Source: Pantoea rodasii (GTDB taxonomy: Bacteria > Pseudomonadota > Gammaproteobacteria > Enterobacterales > Enterobacteriaceae). From it: a DNA stretch of 64,000 nt. Shown here piece by piece: positions 1 to 8,841 of this stretch. Location: the NCBI RefSeq assembly GCF_002095465.1, contig NZ_MLFP01000001.1, positions 372,001 through 436,000 on the forward strand, given 5' to 3'. Position 1 is the stretch's first letter, and each line of letters begins with the position of its first letter. Position numbers and translations under genes: made by a program. A model generated the notes under the pieces. It made no database searches, was not told the DNA's origin, and saw only the letters and a program-made list of their open reading frames with translations.

Positions 1-1623
1 AAAGCTCAATCGATAGCTGCCCTGATCGTTAATCGTCAGCGTCTGGCTGGCGACGTGTTGATCGCCACAGGTGTTGGCCGGGTTGTCACTGGTGAGCAGC
101 GAAACCTGCAGTTTCTGCGTGTGTCTGGCACGCAGTTGCACGGTTATCGCCGGTAAGCGTTCACCGGCTTTTAACGGCAGCAGCAAGGCACAGCGTGCTT
201 GCAGCGGCTGCCAGCCGCCATCAGCGGGCAGGGCGCTGAGTTGTAAGGTGCTACTGACCTCGACCTGCGCATTGTTAGCCGGATTCACCAGTGCATGACG
301 TGGAATGAACGCGCCCTGACGCAGCAACTGCTGCTGCAACACGCCGACGCGATCCGGCTGTGCCAGCTGTGAAGGCGTCAATTGCTGTTGCTGACAAATC
401 GCCGCCGCACGTCCCACCACTTCGCCCAACACGCCGCAGGTGCACATCACGCGCGCACTGCCAAAGGCGACGTGGGTGGCGGAGATCAAGCGTCCGGTGA
501 GCAGCAGATTGTCCAGCGACTGGCTGTAAAGCGCGCGGAACGGGATGGTGTAAGTGCCTTTGCTGTGAAACTGGCGACAGCCGTCGTGTTCGCTGTAAAC
601 GCCATCGGCCGGATGCAGATCAATCGACCAGCCGCCGTACGCTACGGCATCATAGTGGTCGCGCTGTTCAATGATGTCCTGCTGACACAACAAGGTGTCG
701 CCGACAAAGCGGCGGCTTTCGCGCTTACCGGGGATCAGGCCAACCCATTCGATGGTTAGCGTATCGGCATCGGGGAACTCGCCGGAGTTTTTGATGTAAT
801 CCCACACGCCCCAAACGATTTTCCACAGCTCCCATTTGATGGTTTCACTTTCGTGCACCGTATCCAGCCTTCCACCCCATTCCAGCCACCACAAATCGCA
901 GCCGTTTAGATCGGAAGTCAGGCGTTTGTAGCGTGGAATGTCCGTGATGTCTTTCAGCGCGAAAGAGGGCGCGACAAAGCGCACCGGCTGCGAAGTGCGC
1001 TGAGTGTAGAAGTAAATCGAGTGGCCGAGCTTGTGGCCAAAGTGTTCGCCCGGCGCCATCTTTTCACCGAACTCTTCAATCGTTTCCGCGCCCACGCGAT
1101 GCGCTGCGCCCGCCAGATAACCCAGTACGCCATCGCCACTGGCATCGATAAACTGGCTGGCCTTGACGTGATAGCGCGTCTGGTTGATGGCGTTGAAGGC
1201 CTGCACCGATTTCAAATGGCGGCCGGTTTGCTCGATATCGTGCACCACGGTGTTGAGCAGTAAGGTTAATCCGGGCTGAGACTGCACCAAATCCAGCAAC
1301 AGCATATCGAACAGCACCGGATTGCCCTCTTTGTTACGCCACAGGTTCTCTTCCATGATCTCGCCCATGATGCCGCCTTCGCGCGCCCAGCGGTTGTTAT
1401 TGCCCATGTGCGATGTCGCACCATTGGCCCACAAACGCACTTCGCTGGAGGCGTTGCCGCCCAGCACCGGACGATCCTGAATTAACACCACCTGAAGACC
1501 CTCACGCGCGGCGGCCAGTGCGGCACATACTCCGGCGAGACCGCCGCCAGCGACCAAAACATCGGCGTTTAATCGCAGCTCTGGGAAGTGGCGCGCATTT
1601 TGCGAAGAGTAAGTCTGCATCAT
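1..1623 (-). CDS. FAD-dependent oxidoreductase (partial, C-terminus outside window)
   Basis: The minus-strand frame is open from an ATG at 1623 to the window edge, giving about 541 residues without a stop. The N-terminus has a Rossmann FAD-binding fold: VAGGGLAGVCAALAAA near residue 22, then a basic/acidic strand end and the LGGNASSE segment typical of the FAD_oxidored (PF12831) family. The segment LLLTGRLISATHVAFGSARV near residue 390 resembles the second FAD-contact region of these enzymes. The substrate is unknown; relatives are usually encoded in carbohydrate or organic-acid catabolic clusters. ATG 1623 is preceded by AGGA at 5-nt spacing; a second in-frame ATG at 1620 is equally possible. 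It is transcribed divergently from the IclR-type regulator, 56 bp away, and lies near an ACS-type MFS transporter, so a take-up-and-oxidise module is likely (inference). Confidence 0.8.
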   Translation of the reverse strand, partial: MMQTYSSQNARHFPELRLNADVLVAGGGLAGVCAALAAAREGLQVVLIQDRPVLGGNASSEVRLWANGATSHMGNNNRWAREGGIMGEIMEENLWRNKEGNPVLFDMLLLDLVQSQPGLTLLLNTVVHDIEQTGRHLKSVQAFNAINQTRYHVKASQFIDASGDGVLGYLAGAAHRVGAETIEEFGEKMAPGEHFGHKLGHSIYFYTQRTSQPVRFVAPSFALKDITDIPRYKRLTSDLNGCDLWWLEWGGRLDTVHESETIKWELWKIVWGVWDYIKNSGEFPDADTLTIEWVGLIPGKRESRRFVGDTLLCQQDIIEQRDHYDAVAYGGWSIDLHPADGVYSEHDGCRQFHSKGTYTIPFRALYSQSLDNLLLTGRLISATHVAFGSARVMCTCGVLGEVVGRAAAICQQQQLTPSQLAQPDRVGVLQQQLLRQGAFIPRHALVNPANNAQVEVSSTLQLSALPADGGWQPLQARCALLLPLKAGERLPAITVQLRARHTQKLQVSLLTSDNPANTCGDQHVASQTLTINDQGSYRLSF

Positions 1624-1679
1624 TTGCTTCCTGTCATGCTGAGGCTAAGATTGGTGTTTTGAGCGCCACAGGGTGATCT

Positions 1680-2378
1680 ATGTCTTCTCAACCCAACCAA
1701 AGCCTGATTGATGGGATTCGCTGCTTGCAATATCTGGTTTCCAGCGATAAAGCCGTGGGCTGCCGTGAACTGGCGCGACAGATGGATATGAACAGCACGC
1801 GCGTTAACCGCCTGCTGATGACCATGGCATCGATTGGCCTGACGATTCAGGATGAACATCGGCGCTATTTGCCCGGTCCGGGTATTCATGCGCTGGCGGC
1901 GCAGGCCATTCGCGGCTCCTCGCTGTTTGCCCAGGCGCTGCCACAGCTGGATGCACATGCGCCGCGCGACATCGTGGTGGCGCTCGGTGTGCTGTGGGAG
2001 GATCAGGTGATCTACATCTGGCACTCCGAGCCGGGTGAGCGCACCAGCGCCAGCCAGGCACTGGCCGGTTTCCGCATGCTGCCCGCGTGGCAGTCGGTGA
2101 TTGGCGTGTCGCTGCTGGCGGCAGAGAGTGATGAGCAGCTGCGTCCGCGTTTCACCGACGAACAGTGGGCGCAGATTGCGCCGTTGCTGGCGCGTAAGCG
2201 TGAAGCGAACCATCTGATCTGGCATCGCGATGACGGGGAAATCAGCATGGCGCAGCCGATCGATAACAACCGCGCCGCGCTGGCTTTCGCCAAAATCTGG
2301 CAGGGCGATGATGCGCATCTGCAGCAACGCGTGGCCCAGCTGCAGGCGCTGGCACAGGTGCTGATCAGCGCGCGCTGA
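1680..2378 (+). CDS. IclR-family transcriptional regulator
   Basis: 232-residue protein with an N-terminal winged helix-turn-helix (about residues 8-65, including CRELARQMDMNSTRVNRLL) followed by an IclR-type effector domain. It is somewhat shorter than the usual 250-270 residues of the family. It begins 56 bp from the divergent FAD oxidoreductase gene, and its 3' end overlaps the convergent MFS gene by 14 bp. This suggests it controls the flanking oxidoreductase and transporter in response to their substrate (inference). Family assignment rests on overall pattern; the effector is unknown. Confidence 0.75.
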   Translation: MSSQPNQSLIDGIRCLQYLVSSDKAVGCRELARQMDMNSTRVNRLLMTMASIGLTIQDEHRRYLPGPGIHALAAQAIRGSSLFAQALPQLDAHAPRDIVVALGVLWEDQVIYIWHSEPGERTSASQALAGFRMLPAWQSVIGVSLLAAESDEQLRPRFTDEQWAQIAPLLARKREANHLIWHRDDGEISMAQPIDNNRAALAFAKIWQGDDAHLQQRVAQLQALAQVLISAR

Positions 2379-3672
2379 CATGCTCAATTTTCCCGACCAC
2401 GAACAGATAGCTACAGATGCCGATCGCCGCCAGCACGGCAATAAAACCGAGTGCCGGGGCGAAGTTATCGCCATCGATCAGCGCGCCAATCGCAATTGGC
2501 ACCACGATGGAGGAGAGAGCGCCGGTGAAATTGAACACGCCGCCTGCCAAACCAATCAGATGACGTGGCGCCAGCGCGGTGACAAAGACCCAGGTGATGG
2601 TCGCCAGGCCGTTGCCGAAAAATGCCAGTGACATAAACAGGATAATCAGCGTCGAGTCATCAGTGTAGTTGGCGCCAAGGATAAACAGCGTCAGGAACAG
2701 GCCGAGGATCACCGGCAGCTTGCGCGCCACGCTGGGTGACACGCCGCGCCGTATCATGCGGTCTGAGGCGAATCCCGCCAGCAACACGCCACAAAACGCA
2801 GCGAAATAGGGCACCGAAGCCACATAGCCGCTCTTGATGAATCCCATATGGCGGTACTCCACCAGATAGGTCGGGAACCAGGTGAGGAAAAACCAGAAGG
2901 TGGCGGAGATAGTGAACTGGCCGATGTAAATTCCCACCAGTTTGCGGCTGCGGAACATCTGCGCCAGATCGGCCCAGCGCGCCTTTGGCTGCTGGGACTG
3001 CTGGCGGCTTTCGAGCAGCGCACCGTTGCTGCGCAGGTAGTCTAACTCAGCCTCTGACACGCCTTTATGCTCGTGCGGCTCACGGTACAACGTGTACCAC
3101 ACCAGCGCCCAGATCATCCCCGCCACGCCGGTGATCAGAAACAGCCCGCGCCAGCCAAACGCATCCTGCACATGGAACAGCAGCGGCGTCATGCAGGCCA
3201 GGCCCACAAACTGTGCCGAGGAGTAAATACCGATGGCGCTGGCCCGTTCCTGTTCCGGGAACCAGCTGGAAATCACACGGTTATTTGAGGGCATCACCGG
3301 CGCTTCAAAGGCACCCACGCCCAGCCGCAGACCGAACAGCGAACCAAAGCTATTCGCGAGCGCGTGCAGAGCGGTGATCAGCGACCAGGCAAACAGTCCT
3401 ACGCCATATACCAACCGTGCGCCAAGACGATCGATCAGAAAGCCTCCGGGAATCTGCAGCGCCGCATAGATCCAGCCAAATGCAGAGAAGATCAGCCCCA
3501 TCTCCATCGGCGTGAAGCGCAGTTCACCGGCCATTTGCGTCGCGGCCACCGAAAGATTGGTGCGATCCATGTAGTTGATGATGATGTTAATAAACACCAG
3601 ACCCAGCATCAGGAAACGCGTACGCCCGGCGCGTACCGCTACGGCGGTTGGATTAAGTGGCTGTTCTGTCAT
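2365..3672 (-). CDS. MFS transporter, anion:cation symporter (ACS) type
   Basis: 435-residue membrane protein with 12 predicted hydrophobic segments. The N-terminal block FINIIINYMDRTNLSVAA and the GWIYAALQIPGGFLIDRLGA motif are typical of ACS-family sugar-acid transporters (glucarate, galactonate, hexuronate and tartrate type). A long hydrophilic central loop (about residues 205-240) separates the two six-helix halves. The start has GGGAGAG about 8 nt upstream. The 3' end overlaps the convergent IclR gene. A TGTTTCT-N5-AGAAACA inverted repeat lies 27-45 bp before the start. Probable role: uptake of an organic acid that the neighbouring FAD oxidoreductase processes (inference). Confidence 0.82.
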   Translation of the reverse strand: MTEQPLNPTAVAVRAGRTRFLMLGLVFINIIINYMDRTNLSVAATQMAGELRFTPMEMGLIFSAFGWIYAALQIPGGFLIDRLGARLVYGVGLFAWSLITALHALANSFGSLFGLRLGVGAFEAPVMPSNNRVISSWFPEQERASAIGIYSSAQFVGLACMTPLLFHVQDAFGWRGLFLITGVAGMIWALVWYTLYREPHEHKGVSEAELDYLRSNGALLESRQQSQQPKARWADLAQMFRSRKLVGIYIGQFTISATFWFFLTWFPTYLVEYRHMGFIKSGYVASVPYFAAFCGVLLAGFASDRMIRRGVSPSVARKLPVILGLFLTLFILGANYTDDSTLIILFMSLAFFGNGLATITWVFVTALAPRHLIGLAGGVFNFTGALSSIVVPIAIGALIDGDNFAPALGFIAVLAAIGICSYLFVVGKIEHVSAR

Positions 3673-3698
3673 ACTACAACTCTCCCAGAGGCTAGAAT

Positions 3699-3717
3699 TG
3701 TTTCTTTAATAGAAACA
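3699..3717. promoter_or_regulatory. Candidate operator upstream of MFS gene
   Basis: Perfect 7-bp inverted repeat TGTTTCT-TTAAT-AGAAACA centred 36 bp upstream of the MFS start. Its size and position fit a repressor site, and the IclR-type protein next door is the obvious candidate ligand (inference). No similar palindrome is seen in the 56-bp oxidoreductase/iclR gap. Confidence 0.45.
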
Positions 3718-3891
3718 CTGCGGTCGGCTTTCAGCGAATCTGTAAGCATAGTTTTGCGATCGCGGATACGTTAATACCGCTGCGTGGACGAACTTTTTGG
3801 TGATTTCAAACTCAGACCATCACGCATAGTAATGTGTTTTAGGTTTAGCCATAGTGGCGACCTGTAAATTGAACCTTCAAGGAGGACTTTC

Positions 3892-4623
3892 GTGAAACTG
3901 AAAGCACTGGCGCTGGCCGCCGTAATGAGCACTGGCGCAATGTCAGCGATGGTACAAGCGGGTGAAGTCCCGAATGGCCCGCATGTCGTGACTTCAGGCC
4001 AGGCAAGCGTGGATGCGCGTCCGGATATCGCTACGCTCTCCATCGTGGTGAATGTTTCGTCGAAAGACGCGGCAGAGGCAAAAAAACAAGCCGATGATCG
4101 CGTGGCGCAATATTTCGACTTCCTGCAAAAGAACGGTATCGAGAAGAAAGATATTGATGCGGCAAATCTGAGCACCCAGCCCGAGTACGACTACACCAAA
4201 GAAGGTAAGTCAGTGCTGAAAGGCTATCGTGCGGTGCGTCAGGTACAGGTGACACTGCGTCAGCTGGATAAACTGAATGAACTGCTGGACGGTGCGTTGA
4301 AATCTGGCCTGAACGAAATTCGTTCGGTGGAGCTGGGCGTGGCGAATGCTGATGCCTACAAAGATCAGGCGCGCAAAGCGGCGATTGCCAATGCGACTCA
4401 GCAGGCGGGTGCGCTGGCAGAAGGCTTCAACGCTAAGTTAGGTTCGGTGTACAGCATCCGCTATCACGTGGCCAACTATCAGCCAATGCCAATGGCGCGC
4501 ATGTACAAAGCGGCCGCGGCACCAGCGGATACCACCGCGCAGCAGACTTATGAGCAGCAGAGCATTCACTTTGACGATCAGGTCGATGTGGTGTTCGAGA
4601 TTAAGCCGAATACGGCTCAGTAA
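3892..4623 (+). CDS. yggE: SIMPL-domain periplasmic protein YggE
   Basis: 243 residues with a cleavable signal peptide (MKLKALALAAVMSTGAMSAM, cleavage near AQA-GEV) followed by one SIMPL/BON-like domain (DUF541). E. coli YggE is linked to lowered oxidative stress; its biochemical activity is not established. It starts at GTG 3892, just after a strong AGGAGG at 3880-3885. It is convergent with argP, as in E. coli, with a palindromic repeat between the two. Confidence 0.9.
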   Translation: MKLKALALAAVMSTGAMSAMVQAGEVPNGPHVVTSGQASVDARPDIATLSIVVNVSSKDAAEAKKQADDRVAQYFDFLQKNGIEKKDIDAANLSTQPEYDYTKEGKSVLKGYRAVRQVQVTLRQLDKLNELLDGALKSGLNEIRSVELGVANADAYKDQARKAAIANATQQAGALAEGFNAKLGSVYSIRYHVANYQPMPMARMYKAAAAPADTTAQQTYEQQSIHFDDQVDVVFEIKPNTAQ

Positions 4624-4638
4624 TCTGCTGGGTTGAAT

Positions 4639-4709
4639 CGAAGCGGCGTGATTTATGACGCGGAATGGCAGCGATGCTGCTTATTCACGCAATAAATCGC
4701 GCCGCTTCG
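4639..4709. repeat. Palindromic intergenic repeat, copy 1
   Basis: 71-bp imperfect inverted repeat. The left arm CGAAGCGGCGTGATTTATG pairs with the right arm ATAAATCGCGCCGCTTCG, and the inner part contains GGCAGCGATGCTGC. Related copies lie at 26515-26590 and 60523-60600. It sits between the convergent yggE and argP genes and may also act as a bidirectional terminator stem. Confidence 0.65.
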
Positions 4710-4718
4710 CAAAGTGGC

Positions 4719-5623
4719 CTACGCGGTTACAATATCCTGACGTAATACGCGATGCCCATGCGCGATTAACGCATCCGTCACGCTGCGCATTAAACGGCTT
4801 TCCGGCGCGAAGCGGTGCCAGTAGAGCATGCGGCGCTGATACAGGCCCGGCGTCAAATCCACCAGCTCACCTTTCGCCAGCTCGCGCTCAATCTGCAGAT
4901 GCGGGATCATACAGCACACCGAACCCTGACGTGCCAGCTGCACGAAAGCCTCCGATGAGTTCACGATATGGCACGGCACGCTGCCCGGCGACAGGTCAAA
5001 GTTCTGCTGTAAAAACGCCTGATGCATATCGTCGAGATGGTCAAACGCCACCGCTGGCGCTTTCAGTAAAGCAGAGCGCGTGACGCCATTCGGGAAGTAG
5101 CGCGCTGCAAAATCCGGTGAGGCGCAGAACAGATAATCCAGGGCACCCAACTGATCCACCAAACAGCTTGGCAGCGGCTGGGGCTGAATACTCACCGCGC
5201 CGACAACTTCACCACGACGCAGGCGTTCCTGAGTGCGGGTTTCATCTTCCACCTGCAAATTCAGGCGTACCGGCGAATCGGCCAGCACATCTTTCAGCGC
5301 TGGCAGCAGCCAGGTTGCCAGACTGTCGGCGTTGACCGCCAGCGACAGCAGCAATGGCGTGGTGCCGCCGTTATCATCACCCAGCCACTCCTCTTCCAGC
5401 AGCTCAACCTGATGCAATAACGCCAGCAGTTTTTGTCCTTGTTCCGTCGGACGCGGCGGCACAGTACGTACCAACAGCGGCTGACCAAAGAGATTTTCCA
5501 ACTGCTTAATACGTTGCGACACCGCAGACTGCGTGATGCAGAGTTTTGGGCGGCGCGCTCAAAACCGCGCTCGCGAATCACAGCATCCAGCGCCTGAAGC
5601 GTTCGATAATCCGGGCGTTTCAT
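4719..5623 (-). CDS. argP: LysR-type regulator ArgP (IciA), frameshifted in this sequence
   Basis: Almost identical to E. coli ArgP, the lysine/arginine-responsive activator of argO and of lysine-repressed genes such as dapB and lysC. The N-terminal helix-turn-helix starts [20 protein letters not shown] at 5623. The frame breaks at codon 27, where the coding strand has CAAAAC instead of the CAAAAAC needed to read Q-K-L (plus-strand T-run 5544-5547). After the break, [19 protein letters not shown] continues to the C-terminus in the next frame. One missing A in a homopolymer explains it, so a sequencing error is more likely than a pseudogene. Full length would be about 301 residues, close to the E. 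coli protein. Position next to rpiA is conserved. Confidence 0.9.
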
Positions 5624-5804
5624 TATTGTTCTCTCTCGATCAGGATGGAAAAGACTATGCCACAAAACTGTCATCTTGTGCTGCGGCGGATTTTTGCGGG
5701 CTGGCTTCCAAAGGCTTAAATCGATGCGTTATCAGCCGCGCATTTTTACGACGCCTTGCTTTATACTACGCGCACTTCGATGTCGCACAGGTTTTAAACA
5801 TACC

Positions 5805-6464
5805 ATGACCCAGGATGAACTGAAAAAAGCGGTAGGTTGGGCAGCACTGCAATACGTGCAACCCGGCACCATTGTTGGCGTTGGCACCGGTTCAACAGCG
5901 GCGCATTTTATTGATGCGCTTGGCACCATGAAAGATCAAATTGAAGGCGCGGTTTCCAGCTCGGAAGCGTCAACGGAAAAACTCAAAGCCCTGGGGATTC
6001 CGGTATTCGATCTGAATAATGTTGATGAGCTGTCGGTGTACGTTGATGGCGCGGACGAAATCAATCCACAGATGCAGATGATCAAAGGCGGCGGCGCAGC
6101 GCTGACGCGTGAGAAGATTGTCGCAGCGGTGGCTAAAAAGTTCATCTGCATCGCGGATGCCTCCAAAGAGGTGGATATCCTGGGTAACTTCCCGCTGCCG
6201 GTTGAAGTGATTCCGATGGCGCGTGCGTTTGTCGCCCGTGAACTGGTGAAGCTGGGCGGTCAACCTGAGTATCGTCAGAACGTGGTCACTGATAACGGCA
6301 ACATTATTCTCGACGTGCATAATCTGCGTATTCTCGACCCGATTGCGCTGGAAAAAGCCATCAATGCGCTGCCGGGTGTGGTCACCGTGGGGTTATTTGC
6401 TGCGCGTGGAGCTGATGTCGCGCTGATCGGCACGGCTGATGGCGTGAAAACCATCACATATTGA
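5805..6464 (+). CDS. rpiA: Ribose-5-phosphate isomerase A
   Basis: 219 residues, the same length as E. coli RpiA, which interconverts ribose-5-phosphate and ribulose-5-phosphate in the non-oxidative pentose phosphate pathway. Visible motifs: GVGTGSTA phosphate-binding loop near residue 25, YVDGADEI (catalytic Asp region) near residue 80, and [14 protein letters not shown] with the catalytic Glu near residue 103. The longer upstream reading frame is rejected; ATG 5805 gives [17 protein letters not shown], which matches the family N-terminus. A terminator follows at 6481. Confidence 0.96.
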   Translation: MTQDELKKAVGWAALQYVQPGTIVGVGTGSTAAHFIDALGTMKDQIEGAVSSSEASTEKLKALGIPVFDLNNVDELSVYVDGADEINPQMQMIKGGGAALTREKIVAAVAKKFICIADASKEVDILGNFPLPVEVIPMARAFVARELVKLGGQPEYRQNVVTDNGNIILDVHNLRILDPIALEKAINALPGVVTVGLFAARGADVALIGTADGVKTITY

Positions 6465-6480
6465 TCTGATAGCGTATTCG

Positions 6481-6507
6481 CCGGCGCACGCGCTGCGCCG
6501 GTTATTT
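6481..6507 (+). terminator. rpiA terminator
   Basis: Perfect 8-bp stem CCGGCGCA / TGCGCCGG with a 5-nt loop, followed by the weak U-tract TTATTT, just after the rpiA stop. Confidence 0.6.
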
Positions 6508-6545
6508 CCATCTGCAAAACATCTTTTCTCACCAGGGTGAAATTT

Positions 6546-6561
6546 GGTGACTTATGTCACA
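6546..6561. promoter_or_regulatory. CRP-like site upstream of serA
   Basis: Reverse strand reads TGTGACATAAGTCACC, a close match to TGTGA-N6-TCACA, about 195 bp before the serA start. E. coli serA is activated by CRP and Lrp, so the site fits established regulation. The rest of the 290-bp rpiA-serA gap is the rpiA terminator plus presumed serA promoter sequence; no further gene is seen. Confidence 0.5.
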
Positions 6562-6754
6562 AAAGATTCATCAACAGCAGGTTCGTACTTCGGCGCTCAC
6601 GCATCCCACGATTTTGTACGGCTTTGTGCTGCCTCCACGTGGGCGCGTGCTGGCACGCAGGCAATCGTTTGTATTGCTGCGCACGAAATTTTTGATATTT
6701 TGGCAGAAGACTCCCTTATGGTAGTCATCGTTGAATTCTGAATAGGGTCGGGAA

Positions 6755-7993
6755 ATGGCAAAGGTATCACTGGAAAAAGACAAGATTAAGTTCCTGCTGG
6801 TGGAAGGCGTTCACCAGAGTGCGCTGGAAAATCTGCGTGCCGCAGGTTACACCAACATCGAATTCCATAAAGGGGCACTGGATGCGGAGTCGCTGAAGTC
6901 CTCGATTCGCGATGCGCACTTCATTGGTATCCGTTCCCGTACCCAATTGACTGAAGAGATCTTTGCGGCGGCTGAGAAGCTGGTCGCTGTAGGCTGCTTC
7001 TGTATCGGTACTAACCAGGTTGATCTGGGTGCTGCGGCGAAACGCGGTGTGCCGGTGTTTAACGCGCCATTCTCCAATACCCGTTCGGTTGCGGAACTGG
7101 TGATCGGTGAAATGCTGCTGATGCTGCGCGGTATTCCTGAAGCGAACGCCAAAGCGCACCGCGGTATCTGGAACAAAGTAGCTAACGGCTCCTTTGAAGC
7201 GCGTGGCAAGAAGCTGGGCATCATTGGCTACGGCCATATCGGCATGCAGCTGGGCGTGCTGGCAGAGAGCCTGGGTATGCACGTGTTCTTCTACGACATC
7301 GAGACCAAATTGCCGCTGGGCAACGCGACTCAGGTTCGCCATATGTCCGATCTGCTGAACATGAGCGATGTGGTCAGCCTGCACGTGCCAGAAAATGCAT
7401 CGACTCAGAACATGATCGGTGCGGAAGAGCTGGCGCTGATGAAGCCGGGTTCCCTGCTGATTAACGCCGCACGCGGAACGGTGATTGATATCCCAGCCTT
7501 GTGCAATGCGCTGGCTAACAAACACCTGTCTGGCGCTGCCATCGACGTATTCCCGGTCGAACCGGCCACCAACAGCGATCCATTCAACTCACCGCTGTGT
7601 GAGTTCGATAACGTGATCCTGACGCCACACATCGGGGGTTCAACCCAGGAAGCGCAGGAAAACATCGGTCTGGAAGTGTCGGGCAAACTGGCGAAGTACT
7701 CGGACAACGGTTCTACGCTGTCTGCGGTTAACTTCCCGGAAGTGTCGCTGCCGATGCACGCTGCCAGCGTGAGCCGTTTGCTGCACATCCATGAAAACCG
7801 TCCTGGTGTGCTGACCGCGATTAACCAGATTTTCGCCGAGCAGGGCATCAACATCGCCGCGCAGTATCTGCAAACGACTCCGGTCATGGGTTACGTGGTG
7901 ATTGATATCGATGCGGAAGAAGATGTCGCGGAGAGAGCGCTGCAGCTGATGAAGGCGATTCCAGGCACCATGCGCGCCCGTCTGCTGTACTGA
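6755..7993 (+). CDS. serA: D-3-phosphoglycerate dehydrogenase
   Basis: 412 residues (E. coli SerA 410). It carries out the first committed step of serine synthesis, 3-phosphoglycerate to 3-phosphohydroxypyruvate. The NAD-binding fold has LGIIGYGHIGMQLG near residue 152. Catalytic Arg lies in LINAARGTVID near residue 236 and His in ILTPHIGGST near residue 290. The C-terminal ACT domain (from about residue 335, HENRPGVLTAINQIF) gives serine feedback inhibition. Start ATG 6755 gives MAKVSLEKDKIKFLLVEGVH as in relatives. A CRP-like site lies upstream. Confidence 0.97.
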   Translation: MAKVSLEKDKIKFLLVEGVHQSALENLRAAGYTNIEFHKGALDAESLKSSIRDAHFIGIRSRTQLTEEIFAAAEKLVAVGCFCIGTNQVDLGAAAKRGVPVFNAPFSNTRSVAELVIGEMLLMLRGIPEANAKAHRGIWNKVANGSFEARGKKLGIIGYGHIGMQLGVLAESLGMHVFFYDIETKLPLGNATQVRHMSDLLNMSDVVSLHVPENASTQNMIGAEELALMKPGSLLINAARGTVIDIPALCNALANKHLSGAAIDVFPVEPATNSDPFNSPLCEFDNVILTPHIGGSTQEAQENIGLEVSGKLAKYSDNGSTLSAVNFPEVSLPMHAASVSRLLHIHENRPGVLTAINQIFAEQGINIAAQYLQTTPVMGYVVIDIDAEEDVAERALQLMKAIPGTMRARLLY

Positions 7994-8007
7994 TTGATAT
8001 CGTGTTG

Positions 8008-8027
8008 AGGCGGCCTTCAGGCCGCCT
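8008..8027. terminator. Hairpin between serA and ygfA
   Basis: Perfect 9-bp stem AGGCGGCCT / AGGCCGCCT with a 2-nt loop between two convergent genes. No U-tract follows on either strand, so terminator function is uncertain. Confidence 0.4.
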
Positions 8028-8059
8028 GTGGGCGTGCCAGTGCGCGCCCCAGCGTTTTG

Positions 8060-8659
8060 TTACGTGTTATCCCACTGCCACAGCTTTGACGGCGTCAGAA
8101 TCGCGGGCAAAGGCACATCCCACGCCGCTACCGGCAATGCTTCAACTCGCTGACAATCGTGCGCAATGCCCACCGGTAAAAAGTCATGCTGCTGCCAATG
8201 TTGCAGCGTGCGATCGTAAAAACCACCGCCCATCCCCAATCGCTGCCCTTGATGGTCAAAAGCCACCAATGGCACCAGCATCACATCCAATTGATCGAGC
8301 GTGGTCATTTGCGTGATATCCAGCGGCGGCTCAGGAATACGTAACTTATTCGGGCTAAGTGGCGTATCAGGCGTGTAGCGCAGAAACAGCAAATGACCGG
8401 GCGCAAATGGGTGCAGTACCGGTAGGTAAACCTGTTTTTTCTGCTGCCACAGTTTGGCAATCAGCGGGCGGGTATTGATCTCGCCATCGACGGATAAAAA
8501 CAGGGCGATACGCTGTGCATTCGTGATGGGTGCAAAATTGATGGCATGCTCAGCAAGCAGATCGGCAGCCTGTTCCTGTTGATCAGACGTAAGATTGCGA
8601 CGCAGATGGCGTACATGCTGACGGATGTCCTGGCGATCAAGTAGGGAAGGTGTGGTCAT
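8060..8659 (-). CDS. ygfA: 5-formyltetrahydrofolate cyclo-ligase family protein
   Basis: 199 residues, the same family and position as E. coli YgfA (FAU1). The enzyme converts 5-formyl-THF with ATP to 5,10-methenyl-THF. Family signature is visible in the C-terminal half: VPLVAFDHQGQRLGMGGGFY followed by DRTL (about residues 125-148). It is transcribed downstream of ssrS (6S RNA) on the same strand, as in E. coli where the two are co-transcribed. Here an ERIC-type element separates them. Co-location with serA and gcvTHP fits one-carbon metabolism. Confidence 0.93.
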   Translation of the reverse strand: MTTPSLLDRQDIRQHVRHLRRNLTSDQQEQAADLLAEHAINFAPITNAQRIALFLSVDGEINTRPLIAKLWQQKKQVYLPVLHPFAPGHLLFLRYTPDTPLSPNKLRIPEPPLDITQMTTLDQLDVMLVPLVAFDHQGQRLGMGGGFYDRTLQHWQQHDFLPVGIAHDCQRVEALPVAAWDVPLPAILTPSKLWQWDNT

Positions 8660-8715
8660 GATGTCCCCGGCAGAGTCGGCTGTTTGGCCAACTATATCAT
8701 GCGAAGCGGGGGATT

Positions 8716-8826
8716 CGCGTCAAACTTCAGGTTGTAGCGGCGTTGGCTGCGAACCCAATCAGTTACCGGTGTAAGCTCATTGGGATTTACTGGCTAGCCG
8801 CCTTACTACAACATGAAAGTCTAGCG
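8716..8826. repeat. ERIC-type (IRU) intergenic repeat
   Basis: Imperfect 111-bp palindrome. On the minus strand it contains segments typical of ERIC elements: GAGCTTACA, then GTAACTGATTGGG, then GCAGCCAACGC and CTACAACCTGAAGTTTGACG. The ends GTTGTAG / CTACAAC and inner CCCAAT / ATTGGG arms pair. It lies inside the expected ssrS-ygfA transcript. Identification is by recall of the ERIC consensus, not by a database search. Confidence 0.75.
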
Positions 8827-8841
8827 AAAAGTACTAAAGAG

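Noticed and set aside
1620-2474. 284-residue minus-strand ORF across the IclR gene
   Set aside because: Shadow frame with Gln/His/Arg-rich composition and no domain; the plus-strand IclR gene explains the region.
4719-5623. argP as a pseudogene
   Set aside because: A single missing A in a homopolymer explains the break, both halves match E. coli ArgP closely, and similar errors occur across the window.
6767-7525. 252-residue minus-strand ORF inside serA
   Set aside because: Antisense shadow with no start signal or family pattern.
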